DNA from: Chaunax sp. Z400
Lineage: Eukaryota; Chordata; Actinopteri; Lophiiformes; Chaunacidae
Assembly: GCA_037577475.1 (NCBI GenBank)
Contig: CM075188.1
Location: 4,498,501 to 4,562,500, forward strand
Length of the DNA: 64,000 nucleotides
Direction: 5' to 3'
A program made the translations under genes and the position numbers. Positions 38,601-48,385 of this stretch are shown in pieces (within the stretch, counting starts at the first letter, position 1; each line of letters opens with the position of its first letter). The notes under the pieces were generated by a model that had not been told where the DNA came from, ran no database searches, and was given only the letters and a program-made list of their open reading frames with translations.

Positions 38601-39854
38601 AAAGTTCCAACATGTTGTGGGTGTTCGGGGCATTTAATTCCTGTTTAAGATACATCTGCAACAATTAAATAAAATTAAAGACAAAGTCCAGTTATCCATT
38701 ATAGACTGAATTTCTCACATACAAAAAATAAAATTAAGGAAATAAATATGCAATATCATCTTAAGATGCTGTTGTGCGACACACCTGCATTCATCTTTCT
38801 CCCTTTCACTGGTTCCTTTAAAGTGATTGATGCAACTTCACACTCTTCCTTAGGCATTTGAGACACTTTGTGTAAAAAGATCTTCTCCAGGGTCTGCGCC
38901 ATGAAAACAATGTCGTCTCCAGGCTGTGGAAAGACAGTGTATATTATCATAAAAGCACTAAATGTAGCCTGAAATAATGCAGGTTGAACTGCTGAAACAC
39001 ATTGAGATAGTCTTCAGCACTGTAATAGTCTAACAAATGCTGAGTGTGAATATGACGTCTGTCAATCAATGTGTGTGTCCAAGTTACTTTTTGAACCAAG
39101 ATCTATAAAATATATATATTCTCAGAGTGCAAGTATTGGTAGCAGTATTTGCAATCCTAGTACCCAGCCCTACTGACCAGCTCAACCTTTTGCATCATAA
39201 AACCTCCTATTCTATACATTATCATTTCTATGTGGGCAGTTTGAATACAATTTGCAGTTGTGTGTCGCTGATGTGTTCTATAGCACCCCAAATAGTATAA
39301 TCTTACCCGATTGTACACATAGCAGTTGGTGAACATGGTGTTGAAGTCTTTGATACATTCAAGTGCTTGCCAGTAATATTTGTTTTGAAGACGTTTGTTG
39401 ATAGTGCTCAGATCCATAGGATTTGTAATAATTGTATAATAATCCTGTAAGAAAACAAACGCTGACATGAATACATCAAAGTCTTTCCTTCACAGAACAC
39501 AGTCTAATGGAAATTCACATTTTAGATTCGTTAGATTCAGACACTGAAATACCAAATTTGTTTACTTAATATGTCTGAGAGCAAGCAAAATCTCATGATG
39601 GCATCTCAACAACACATTTCAGAGTTGGTGTGTGATGCTAAAATTACAGATGTATTTCTTACTGGGAGACACAGTGCCACTGCATCAACTGGTTGTTGAA
39701 AGGGCCACGAGAAGTGATGCCTCCATAAAGCTTTGATCACCACCTTCTCCAGATACTGTAGTTGACTGGTTACGCGTCCAGGCTTCTTGGCATTTATGAC
39801 CTCTGGTGGAGGAGGATTTCCACCCACAGTGGGACGGACTCTCACATCAGACAT
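24335..39854 (-). CDS. brdt: BET bromodomain protein, BRDT-type
   Basis: Nineteen coding exons: 39663-39854, 39307-39444, 38785-38923, 38407-38528, 37079-37417, 36877-37005, 31228-31419, 30946-31127, 30546-30838, 30282-30395, 30054-30191, 27970-28025, 27718-27895, 26476-26546, 25670-25727, 25471-25577, 24908-25095, 24496-24721 and 24335-24400. All phases agree, giving 975 residues (human BRDT 947). Order: BD1 (about 30-125), BD2 (about 255-360), Ser/acidic and Lys-rich linkers, ET domain (about 500-570), C-terminal motif. WPF shelves are at 50-52 and 280-282; acetyl-lysine-binding Asn are Asn109 and Asn339. BET proteins read acetylated histones and drive transcription; BRDT acts in male germ-cell chromatin remodelling. 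BRDT rather than BRD2/3/4 is favoured by SQMPKEE after BD1, VKKGFKRKAD-like text before BD2, total length and the tgfbr3 neighbour. The exon 9 acceptor could instead be at 30826, same phase. Confidence 0.9.
26920..27005. repeat. Perfect long hairpin, palindromic MITE
   Basis: A 39-bp left arm (26920-26958, beginning TATACAGTACCAGTCAAAAA) is the exact reverse complement of 26967-27005, with an 8-bp loop. I recognise the sequence type as a mariner-derived palindromic MITE common in fish genomes. It lies in a brdt intron and is followed by an A tract. A degenerate relative lies at 17766-17848. Confidence 0.85.
27065..27470 (+). repeat. Dispersed teleost repeat, copy B
   Basis: Shows GCCAAGGAGGTTATG, TTAGCAGGATAATAAAACC and, 250 bp on, TTTTGGAGTAGATCCTGATA followed by CTTCTTTAACATTGTGAGAA, the same ordered blocks as copies C and D. 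Inserted in a brdt intron in plus orientation. Confidence 0.55.
28399..28903 (+). promoter_or_regulatory. Core-promoter-like block with a downstream splice donor inside a brdt intron
   Basis: TATAAAG at 28399-28405 is followed at canonical spacing by an initiator-like TTCAGTC (28426-28432). About 475 bp further on GGGGAAAGCAG is followed by GTAAGAG, a strong donor at 28904. The would-be first exon contains the 9x14-bp tandem array and no long open frame. This may be a transposable-element promoter, a nested non-coding gene or chance. Confidence 0.3.
28602..28727. repeat. 14-bp tandem repeat, nine units
   Basis: CACAATGGTGCTAA repeats about nine times with no substitutions until the last unit, which turns into GGTGGGACAG. 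Perfect identity indicates recent expansion. It lies in the brdt intron between exons 11 and 12. Confidence 0.95.
30054..31419 (-). CDS. brdt: brdt coding exons 7-11: linker, basic region, ET domain, serine tract
   Basis: Exon 7 (31228-31419) has an acidic serine cluster (SSENESSSESSTEE), a likely kinase target as in other BETs. Exon 8 (30946-31127) gives LKAVSDQLCKLTQVPQ and the lysine-rich KPKKKEKVKKEKG. Exon 9 (30546-30838) encodes the ET domain with LPMTYQEKMQLKSDIDKLPG and VDFEMLKPSTLRALQRFV. Exon 10 is lysine-rich. Exon 11 (30054-30191) has a run of ten serines encoded partly by AGC/AGT repeats. The ET domain recruits chromatin regulators in this family. Confidence 0.9.
32200..36412. 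repeat. Large minisatellite, about 72 units, intron of brdt
   Basis: Each unit has a nearly invariant core (ATCTTAACGTAGACCTAC, then TTTAGACTACTGTAAATGTT) followed by 3 to 13 AAT triplets and often CAT. I counted 72 cores by hand; mean unit length is about 58 bp. Core variants recur (CGCAGACC, CATAACG, GCTTAATG, ACTTCTG). The array fills most of the 5,457-bp intron between 31419 and 36877, inside the gene region completing BD2. Confidence 0.97.
36877..37417 (-). CDS. brdt: brdt coding exons 5-6: second bromodomain
   Basis: Exon 5 (37079-37417) begins IKKGFKRKAD, has a basic and proline-containing linker, then LSEQLRCCNDILKEMLSKRH and YAWPFYTPVDA. Exon 6 (36877-37005) begins KKMDQREYANAKEFAADVRL and contains CYKYNPPSHEVVYMARKLQ with Asn339. 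The first residues of the next exon (EVFEARYLKVP) complete the domain across the 5.5-kb intron that carries the minisatellite. Confidence 0.92.
37499..38244. mobile_element. Non-autonomous DNA transposon (MITE) with 17-bp terminal inverted repeats
   Basis: CAGTTCACCCAAAAATG at 37499-37515 is matched exactly by its reverse complement at 38228-38244. Internal CATCATCCACTCACCCTCAT is typical of a very abundant fish MITE. No coding frame is present. Inserted in the brdt intron between exons 4 and 5. A half copy ending GTTTGGGTGAACTGTTTCTT is near 51622. Confidence 0.8.
38785..39854 (-). CDS. brdt: brdt coding exons 1-3: first bromodomain
   Basis: Exon 1 (39663-39854) starts MSDVRVRPTVGGNPPPPEV and contains the ZA-loop WPFQQPVDAV. 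Exon 2 (39307-39444) begins DYYTIITNPMDLSTI and ends CYVYNR, holding Asn109. Exon 3 (38785-38923) begins PGDDIVFMAQTLEKIF and ends the domain at SQMPKEE. The ATG at 39854 was chosen because it gives the canonical BET N-terminus; the frame extends only four codons further upstream without another ATG. An acceptor-like TTTAG lies at 39919-39920, so a separate upstream 5' UTR exon is likely. Confidence 0.92.
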
Positions 39855-40447
39855 CGTGTCGTCCAAAAGCCGTGAAGGGGGAAACTGTCTGTAGTATGCT
39901 GGTACTCATCCCGTTTTCCTAAAGGAGTGAAGAGTAGTTTTCTGTGCTTCAGTAAATATATGTTGATGATGACACATGGAAACAACAAAAGCAACTCAGT
40001 CACATTCTTTTGTTAATATTACATTAATGCTGAAACTCAGGGTTTCCCCTACTATAGTAGGGTCACCAGGCCAACGAGAGTGAGTGGAGTCAATGATCTC
40101 TTCCTCACTACAAATCTTTGCTCAACACGGCAGTTCTCTGATTACATCAACAAACCGGACAGGAAGCTGAATCCATGTGACACAGTAACTACAGAAGTTA
40201 ACTAGTGGACTGCTGGTAGTTTAATGACATTCATCTCCAGACATCAGCTGACTAACAGCTCCTGTGTGGTCGCGCTATGTTAAACAGAGGCCGTCCATCA
40301 TGATGCCGGCTGGTTCATGCGAGTTAATGAGATTGTTAGCTAACATTAATTCATCCATCCGATGTAAGACTGGTAAATTTAAAGAAAAGTTGGAATACTT
40401 TACAATTCAGTTTGTGTAAAGGGTTTAAAAACATGTAGGATATACAT

Positions 40448-40494
40448 ACATATACACACACACATATACATATATATGTGTGTGTGTGTGTTCA
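40448..40494. repeat. Palindromic CA/TA/TG microsatellite
   Basis: An ACACACACA run, ATATACATATATAT and a TGTGTGTG run form a near-perfect self-complementary block that could extrude as a hairpin. Confidence 0.85.
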
Positions 40495-41248
40495 GGTAAA
40501 ACTGTGGTGAAGGTCCATCTTATTGAGCATGTATGCTGAGGTCATACTAAACTGAGGAGTGTTTTATGTATACTCGTTAGCACAGCTGCAAGAGAAAACA
40601 TGTTTTGGAACCCCTGCCTGTAAGACACAGTTTTGCAGCACGAGATGCTTTAAAACTGATGAAACAGTTTGTTCATGTAAGCCGTATCAAAAACCAACTG
40701 AACTATATGTAAGAGTTTAATGATCCAAAAAGCTACTAGGATAAAAAAGTGAGTCTTATTCTTTAAAAAGATGACAAATGAGGACAATACTTTCATACAT
40801 TAATAAATCCAGTGCATCAAACGCGTGTCTTATTTTGGGTGCATGTAGATACAAAGTGAATTTCAAGAGGCATGATGAGCTCCTCAGTCTACTACATCTT
40901 GCTGTCACAATGATGGCAATGAAGTTTGTCCTTCATTTGAAAGATGAGGGGTCTTAAATGATGCTTACAATTATTTGAACATTATTCTAACAAATTATAC
41001 TCATTTATTTGGACATGATACAGCTGAAACAATTTGTCAAGTAATAAAAGCACTCTTATGGAATGCCATAATTATGAAATCTTTTGGGGCAGCTGCCTCA
41101 AAACCATTGAATAGATAACCATTCTAGCATCTAGAGTGAACATTTAATTATTTACATTCTGAAACACTAGTTTTGTTTACAACATTTCGAAACACAGTAT
41201 GAACTGTTGCATACTGTAATCAAAACTACAAGCAGCTGACAAGACCTG

Positions 41249-41946
41249 GGGCCGGTTTCATTACGGACACTAAGAAAAGCAAGGATTAAAGTTCTACACC
41301 TGACTTGAATGAACTGAACAAATCAATCAAGGGCTTAAGCGGTTCTATAAAACTAAATTCTAGCTCATCCAGCCAGACTAATTCTAGCCAAGTTCAGCTA
41401 AATTGGATAATTACAAGTGCAAGCTCTTTTTAAGTAGTCCGAGTCAAACATAGATCAAATCGATCCACTGTAGAAAACAGCAGTAGCTTAGGATGAGCAG
41501 CGCTTAACAGAGCTAACCATTAGAAACATATGCAGAATTAAAACACAATAACCTAAGAAGGTAACACAGCTGCCACAAACAAACCAGGGAGGAAAACTGG
41601 TGAAAAATTGTTGATCGATTGAAAAAGCAAGCAGTACCAAATGTACAGTAATTTTAATGAGCAATATGATGTCCTCTACATAGTTCAACGATATACAAGT
41701 GAGTCTCGTGTGGTGAGGGTGAGTCCTCAGCAGCGCTGTGGGTTCAAACTCAGCATACGTTTCCATAGAAACTGAGCTTAAACTATGTTGAACTGAATCA
41801 TGTGAACATAGGACAAACTAACCAGGATAAGCCTGGCTTATTTAGTTTAGTTTGATAAGTTTATTTACATCAGGAGCCATGTACAAATACGTCAGTCTCA
41901 AGAAAGAGATTGATTATCTTGCTTTATGAAACAGGCTCCTGGCCCT
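41249..41946. mobile_element. PIF/Harbinger-like non-autonomous element, copy 1
   Basis: The left end GGGGCCGGTTTCATTACG and the right end CTTTATGAAACAGGCTCCTG, then GCCC, are imperfect terminal inverted repeats of the GGGCC-GTTTCAT kind seen in fish Harbinger elements. The interior shares about 480 bp, diverged, with 61468-61960 in the same orientation (for example ACATAGATCAAATCGATCCA and ATTAGAAACATATGCAGAAT). No intact transposase. Confidence 0.6.
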
Positions 41947-43204
41947 GCATGTAAAAGAAGAAAAACCAAACAAACTAATGATCTGTGACATCTGAAATTC
42001 GTACTAAGATAATAGTTGCATGTCAGAAGACAGTACATGTATCCTCTATAATCCTCCATAGTATCATCGTGTTGAGCTTTTGAGTAACACTGACAAGGTG
42101 TTGTGAGATTGGATGAGTTACCTTGAGACACCCAATATATGTTTTTTTAATAATTCAAATCTTACGTAGACCAGTCATTTTGAACAAAAAGCATGGCTGC
42201 ATGCTGCACTGTTGACAGTGATCTGGCCAACAAGTGAACCTGCTACTGCCACGCCCACCCAGCTAGTTAGGCAACTACACATTAGCTTAACGACTTTATG
42301 GAGGCCAACTTGCACGTTGCTGAGATGATAATGTTGTGATGAATGGGATGACAATTAACTAAGATTTCTGCATGAGCTTTGCTTCGAAATTCCTGTCGCT
42401 GTCCAAAGAATTACGTACATGACAGTGATAATCTTCACAGTCACATTAGCTAACGCGAGCAGTTCTGGAAAACGCTAACAGACGTCTCCAGGAGACTTTA
42501 GCCAGTCTAGCATGCTCGCTCCCTAACTGGTAATCGGTGGAGCAATCTATTAGTGTTCACTTTACCTTTCAGCCAATGGACATTTTATATCTATCAAATT
42601 AGCCAAACTTAGCATAACTAACGCTATTATCTAGCTAGCCGTTACGATGTGCTTCATGTAATGCGCTCCTCGCAAACTTTGGTTAGCTTTTGCAAACTGT
42701 TCACTCTTCAGCAGAAATACACCAGCTACAGATGTTCATTTTTGGAAAACATAACATTTAGTAAGCGTTACTGGGCTAGCATTACCTTGCGCGATAACAC
42801 GGGCTTGAGCGTTCAACTCTTCAGGAGCCTCTACAGCTACAGCCTCATATTTATACTCATCTGCACGAGCCCCTGGAACTGATTGGTCACACTCACTATT
42901 ACCGACACCTGTTGCGTTTCCGCAGAGAAAGGCGCTAGAAACAATTTATTTCATGCAAAAAATATAACGCAATGTGTCTACTGCAAGTGTGTACCGCAAG
43001 CCAGCGACTGGGTTTTTAAATAGATTATGTTAAGATTTTTTGTTGAGTTGCTCCAAGGAAAATGGCAACTCTTTGTCCTGAGAGCATCCTGGAATATTAT
43101 TGTTCCACAATGATGTCGGCTGATCTGTGTAAAATCACCAAACCTCCAGTGAATAGTGTCAGTGGACTCGCTGGTACGTCTGCTAAAGCATGCAGTCTCT
43201 CGCT

Positions 43205-43284
43205 GCCTGTAAGAGGAGGAGTGATGCGTTTGTGGACAGACAGGGACGGAAAACTAGGATGTGGGCGGAGTGGTGATTTCACGT
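43205..43284. repeat. 80-bp duplicated segment, copy 1
   Basis: Matches 45782-45861 at 79 of 80 positions (C/T difference at 43227 versus 45804). Contains GTGGACAGACAGGGACGGAA and GTGGGCGGAGTGG. Flanks are unrelated. Confidence 0.95.
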
Positions 43285-43724
43285 GCTTGACCCAGAAGCA
43301 GAAAATCTAAATCCAGTCAACACACAAAAGCTGCCAACCACTTTAGGAGCATAAAGTACTATATGTAATGCACGACACACTACGATTATAAATTCATTTT
43401 GCGTGCCAGAGAATTGTGTATTATTTATTTGCCATCATTTTCTCTTAGCAGACGATTTTGTCAGGACTTTAAAGTCAGGAAAGGCGAAAAAACGAGGGAC
43501 ATGAAGAATCAGAACAGTCTGCAAATCCCTTTCAGTAATATTATCATGGAGTGAGATCAAAACATTAAACTTTGTGGAGTTAGATTTACCAGGGTAACCC
43601 GAAGTAGGCAATAGTTTACGTCACGTAAACTGGAAATTTGTAGATGTCCTGAAAAATTTAGCCAGGCTGTGTTGTCTGTATCAATTAAGTTGTATTGTTG
43701 CCTCAAAGAGGTTAAGTTTTTTGG

Positions 43725-44050
43725 CTTGTTTGTTTGTTTGTCAGCAGCATTACACAAAAACGACCGAACAGATGTATATGAAACTTGGTGGGAGGATAGG
43801 ACTTCAGCCAGAATAGACCCCATTCGATTTTGGTGCAGATCCAGGTAAATTAGCAGATCCAGGATTTTTTTCTCACTTTCTTTAATATTGTGAAATAGGA
43901 TGTGTTTCAACATTTTCTTCAATGTCTACAGGAATAATATAGGGATCTTGATGAAAGAAATCAGTTATATTTATGGAGTTGGTGAGTTAGTGTAATTTGA
44001 TGCAGATCCTAATAAAAATCTGGATCCGCCAAATTTCAATGATTCGCTGT
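43725..44050 (+). repeat. Dispersed teleost repeat, copy C
   Basis: Contains GTCAGCAGCATTACACAAAA, then a GAACAGATGTATATGAAACTTGGTG-like segment and TTTTGGTGCAGATCCAGG, then CTTTCTTTAATATTGTGAAA and a second TTTGATGCAGATCC block. It is the longest of the four copies. Confidence 0.65.
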
Positions 44051-47000
44051 TACAAATCCACTCATCTAAAAATATGCTTACAGGTCTATGATTTGATTCT
44101 GGTTAAGGCTTGGCTGAATTAAAGGGGATTGTTGGACCTTGGCGGACGTATGAGCTCCACTGAGCGCCATTCTTATTGTCCTCACAATACTATACAAACT
44201 GATGACAAAGTATCAATGAAATTCAAGTCTGATAAATATTGAAAAAGCATGGAAATACTGAGATCAGTTCGATTGTATTTGTACTCCCTAATACAGAACC
44301 ACTTCCTGTGTCGAAGACAAGGAATACCAATGAACTATTAAAGGAAAATACTACTACTACTATTGCGAAAAAATAATACATTACATAATACATTTTTACT
44401 CACATGTCAAACATAAATATCAAACACACTAACCCATGATGGGATGGACAGTGGACTGACTCATACTTCTCACGTAAAGTCTGTCTACTGTATGTTAGTG
44501 TTATTAACCCAGATGTATGGAATGATACAGTATCAATAACCACAAATCCAATTCCTATTAATAATAATCATAATTTATATTTGGTTTCATGGACTTTGTG
44601 CCTCCCCAGAATTAAAACTGAAAATATAATTTCAACACATTAATGCTAGTACTTGACATGTGTTCCCTCAAGTGACCCTTTTAGTATTTTAAAATCAAAA
44701 ATTATTTTTAACTTTAAAGATCAGGGAATGTTGGAAAAACGTCGAACTTTTAAAACAATCAGTATTTTTGCCTCACAATTAAAACACACTCTTAATCGTT
44801 TATACTTTTTGTCCACAAGATGGAACCATAGGTCAAAAATACTGGATTTAAGTGATCCTCCAAAGGGGGCAGCTGGACAGAGGCATGAGCTACAGAAAGT
44901 TGTTGTGGTTTGTGCTTCTGAGTAATTGACTGATATATTTGTAGTTTTGAATACACTGTCAAAATTGGATTGTTTTACCATCAAAAAGGAAACATGAAGT
45001 TTTGTATAGTTCTACAGTATGAAGGCCTTAGTCCATTATATACAAGGACCAATGATCTTTGCATGATAAATGCTGGCATTTATTTTATAGCAGACTGAAT
45101 ATTCGTAAACTGTTTAATCATTAATTTTTATACAGTGATACCCCCATAGCAAGCAAATATAACTGATTGTTGTCCTCCTCTGTGTTGTATTTTGTCCTAC
45201 ATCCACAGGTCATCAACAGTTTGGACAATAAAATTTGAAAATCTTACAGTCAGCCTAAACCCTGATTTGTTTTGTAGCACAGCAGCTACGTGCAGGGGAA
45301 AAATGACAGGGATAAATGATATGTCAGATTGTAAGATGCTCTAAATGAGAGTTGGATCCCAACCATAAACACTGTCACAAGGTCTGTTCCCCTGACAAAG
45401 ACAGGAAGCTTGTTCAGAAGAAATTGGTCATATAGGAAAAGGATCTGTCTCCTGATGTTTCATATGTGAGGAGGAACAATGGCTATTTGTTTTTGAAGGA
45501 ATACAGATAAACCAACCAAGTGAGCAAGCAAAGCTTACACCTACTACTTCTGCTCAGTGGTAGGATGTATCCAAGAACATTTACTCAAGCAATATACTTC
45601 AAAAGTACTACTGTATATGGTTTTAAAATCTTAATTGAGTATTTACATTTTTATATTTGTATAACCAGGGCTGAGTCAGATTACTTTGAAATGTAGTCAG
45701 GGAATACAAATAGAATTTTTGTAATGGGCAACATAATCCAATGTATCACTAAAAATCTAATATAATCTCAATTTGTTTTCCGCCTGTAAGAGGAGGAGTG
45801 ATGTGTTTGTGGACAGACAGGGACGGAAAACTAGGATGTGGGCGGAGTGGTGATTTCACGTTTCAATCTCAATTTTTTTGCTTTACTTTAAAATTAAGCA
45901 TTGAAAATATTGCATCTAAAAATGGGCACAGCGATGAAATTTTTAACTCCACAAATATTTTTCTTTGTGAAAACCTCAGAACCTCATAAATACAAAAGCA
46001 TTCACTTTGCATGTTCAACATGTATCAAACAAAAGTACACATGTACTTTGTGTATTCTACAACATGTTTTTGATACTGCTGTTTTTTAATCAAAAGCCAC
46101 ATGGGGAACATCTTTATTGTAGCACAAGAGGAGCACTTACTCAAAACGTTCTTACATTTTCATTAGAAATATTAGGAATCAAACTCCATTATTGACAGAA
46201 AAAACAAAAACTCAAGTCACAATAAACTTAACTGGAAACTTAAGAGGCGTAATTTACTTTGATATACCGTTGAACATATTCAAATTCGTGAAAAAAAGTG
46301 TCATCGTTTAAAAATTGACTCATTTTACAGACATAAAATGTAACCAAATAATCTTTAACAATGCAACTATAATCTATTTACAATTTTTTTTGTCTATTAC
46401 AATTTTTTCAGATGTGATCTGGTTTATAATTGTTGTGTTGTACTGTTTTCAGATTACAATGTGATGATCGTTTTAACATGATGCATTTTAGTAAATGAAA
46501 CAACTCAGCGGTAAATAAACTTGTGAGGTTAACCTCAAACAGCTATGAAATGCTATTTACACAGTGACACATCTGTAGTACTTAAGCCAGTAAAATGATA
46601 TGTAATAATGCAGAACAGACACTTTTGATACTTTGAGTTCACTTTGCTTCTAATACTTCTGTTACTTCTGTTAAATGGAGCATTTTTGTATTGTGTTATT
46701 TTACTAAATATAGGGCGACACTGCCACCCGCACTACTAGTACTATTACCTCTTCCTCTATACTACGTCTATCTAACATGTGCATTTTGTAATCTGAATCC
46801 TTCCTCTGTCCTTACTCTACATCATCATGTGACGACAACAGAATCAGCGTGGGATGCATATACAATAATATTATTTATAGCTCAGTCTAAAATGCTGGAT
46901 TATGAATTATAAATGACTCTCAAAACACAAAACACTTGAAGTCTAAATTAGTGTGCAAATCTCACCCACCATGGTGAGCAGAGCAGGTGGGAGAGGTGAC

Positions 47001-48009
47001 CACTGAGATGGGTCTGAGTGTTAAAAAAAAATCATTTTCAGAACTTATATGGAAAACTGATAGATATGGTGGCAGCACACTTGATAAAAAACAGTAATCT
47101 GTTATTAATTGGGTTTTTTGGTTTAAATGTATTCTTCTACTTTAACCCATATGTTGCCTGTTCAAATAACTAAAGAAGTTCAGAGCGGTCCAGTAGCATG
47201 TGGTTCGGTTTTTAAGTGAACTGAAAAGAAGGTTCACATTTGAATAGAGTTCAGATGTGTTTCCGCTTTGATTTACGGCATGAAACCCAGCATTGCAAAA
47301 CAAAAAACATGCTCTTCAACAGTGAAGTTCATCTCATCTTTCTTGCTGCTGAGAGGTATTTTAAATTAGACCACATGAGAAAATGACCCGGTCACAGTCT
47401 AGTGCCAAGAGCCAGTTAGATAAAGTTTTAACACTGCATTTGCTTATTTTTGTCTTTTTTTGTGGCCAATTGAGAAATCATTAGACAGCAGATCCCTCTG
47501 CTGACTCCCTACAACTAAAGTCAGCAGCAGTCAAATAACAAGATATTTAGAGTGTCCCAAAGGCGAGCAGAGACAAAGCAAAGGGACTTCTCTCAGCAAC
47601 GAGAAATTATTATATTCAGGAAGAGTTGTTACAATACATGTGTCTTGTATAGCAGGCATTAAGAGTAAATCAACTAATTCATTCCACTGGCTGCACAAAA
47701 CCTTTTTGACATTTACTGCTGTCCATGTTAAATAGCAGTCATGACTGAAGGATTTATTTAAACTCATTTTGATGTCTCAGACAATCAGTCAGAAACTTCA
47801 TCCTCCCTTTATTTACAGCTTTATACTATTAATATACACAGTGTAGAAGTGCTGCCAGTCACTGTGGGTAAAAACAATTTTCATAGAAGTTCATTTATAA
47901 TCCATATTTAGGCATAACAGAATGCAGAATACTCCTAAAAAGGTGCCTTGGTAGAGAGAGACTTGTGGGTGAGGATTCATGTTTAAAACAGCCCAGCTGC
48001 CCAATCCTT
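44051..48009. other. Intergenic, no gene seen
   Basis: AT-rich DNA containing the second 80-bp copy (45782-45861). Short frames on both strands show no homology or exon structure. Confidence 0.5.
45782..45861. repeat. 80-bp duplicated segment, copy 2
   Basis: Near-identical partner of 43205-43284, same orientation, 2.58 kb away. The high identity in otherwise diverged DNA implies recent duplication or constraint. Confidence 0.95.
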
Positions 48010-48385
48010 CCACCAAGGAGGTAATGTTTTCATTGGCCTTGGTTTGTCTGTCTTTTAGCAGGATTACTCTAAATGTTACCAACAGATTCTGATGAGATGT
48101 TTCGGAGACGTAGGGTATGGTCCAAAGAACAATCCATTAGATGTTGGTGGTGATCTGGGTCAGCATCTGGATCCAAAAGGTTTTTTAAAGGATTCTTCAC
48201 CATCACAGGATGGGGGCAATTACAAGTTGTTTTGCTTCTAACTTCATGGATCATGTCTATAACGCTTGCAGAAGAATTACACAGTGACATCCACATCAGA
48301 TCTACCACACATCTAAATTTGATCTGGATCCAAATAATAATCCAAATCTGGTGATCCAGGATGTTTTAATTTAAAGGCCTCTCAG
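48010..48385 (+). repeat. Dispersed teleost repeat, copy D
   Basis: CACCAAGGAGGTAATGTTTT, GTCTGTCTTTTAGCAGGATT and GGTGGTGATCTGGGTCAGC follow the same order as the other copies; GATCTGGATCCAAATAATAA lies further on. Confidence 0.6.

Larger units (their letters stand above)
39919..42900 (-). promoter_or_regulatory. Probable brdt 5' region
   Basis: The brdt start exon has an acceptor-like TTTAG at 39919-39920, so transcription likely begins upstream. The stretch around 42650-42930 is less AT-rich, has several CpGs and includes CCAAT-type motifs, making it a reasonable promoter candidate. No TATA box or first exon can be fixed from sequence alone. Confidence 0.25.

Noticed and set aside
41738..41752. 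tRNA B-box-like GGTTCAAACTC in the Harbinger-like element
   Set aside because: No A box at proper spacing and no cloverleaf could be drawn, so a tRNA or tRNA-derived SINE is not supported.
43062..43310. 82-codon plus-strand frame opening MATLCPESILEYY
   Set aside because: No homology recognised, and its second half is the 80-bp duplicated segment also present at 45782, so it is unlikely to be a real exon.
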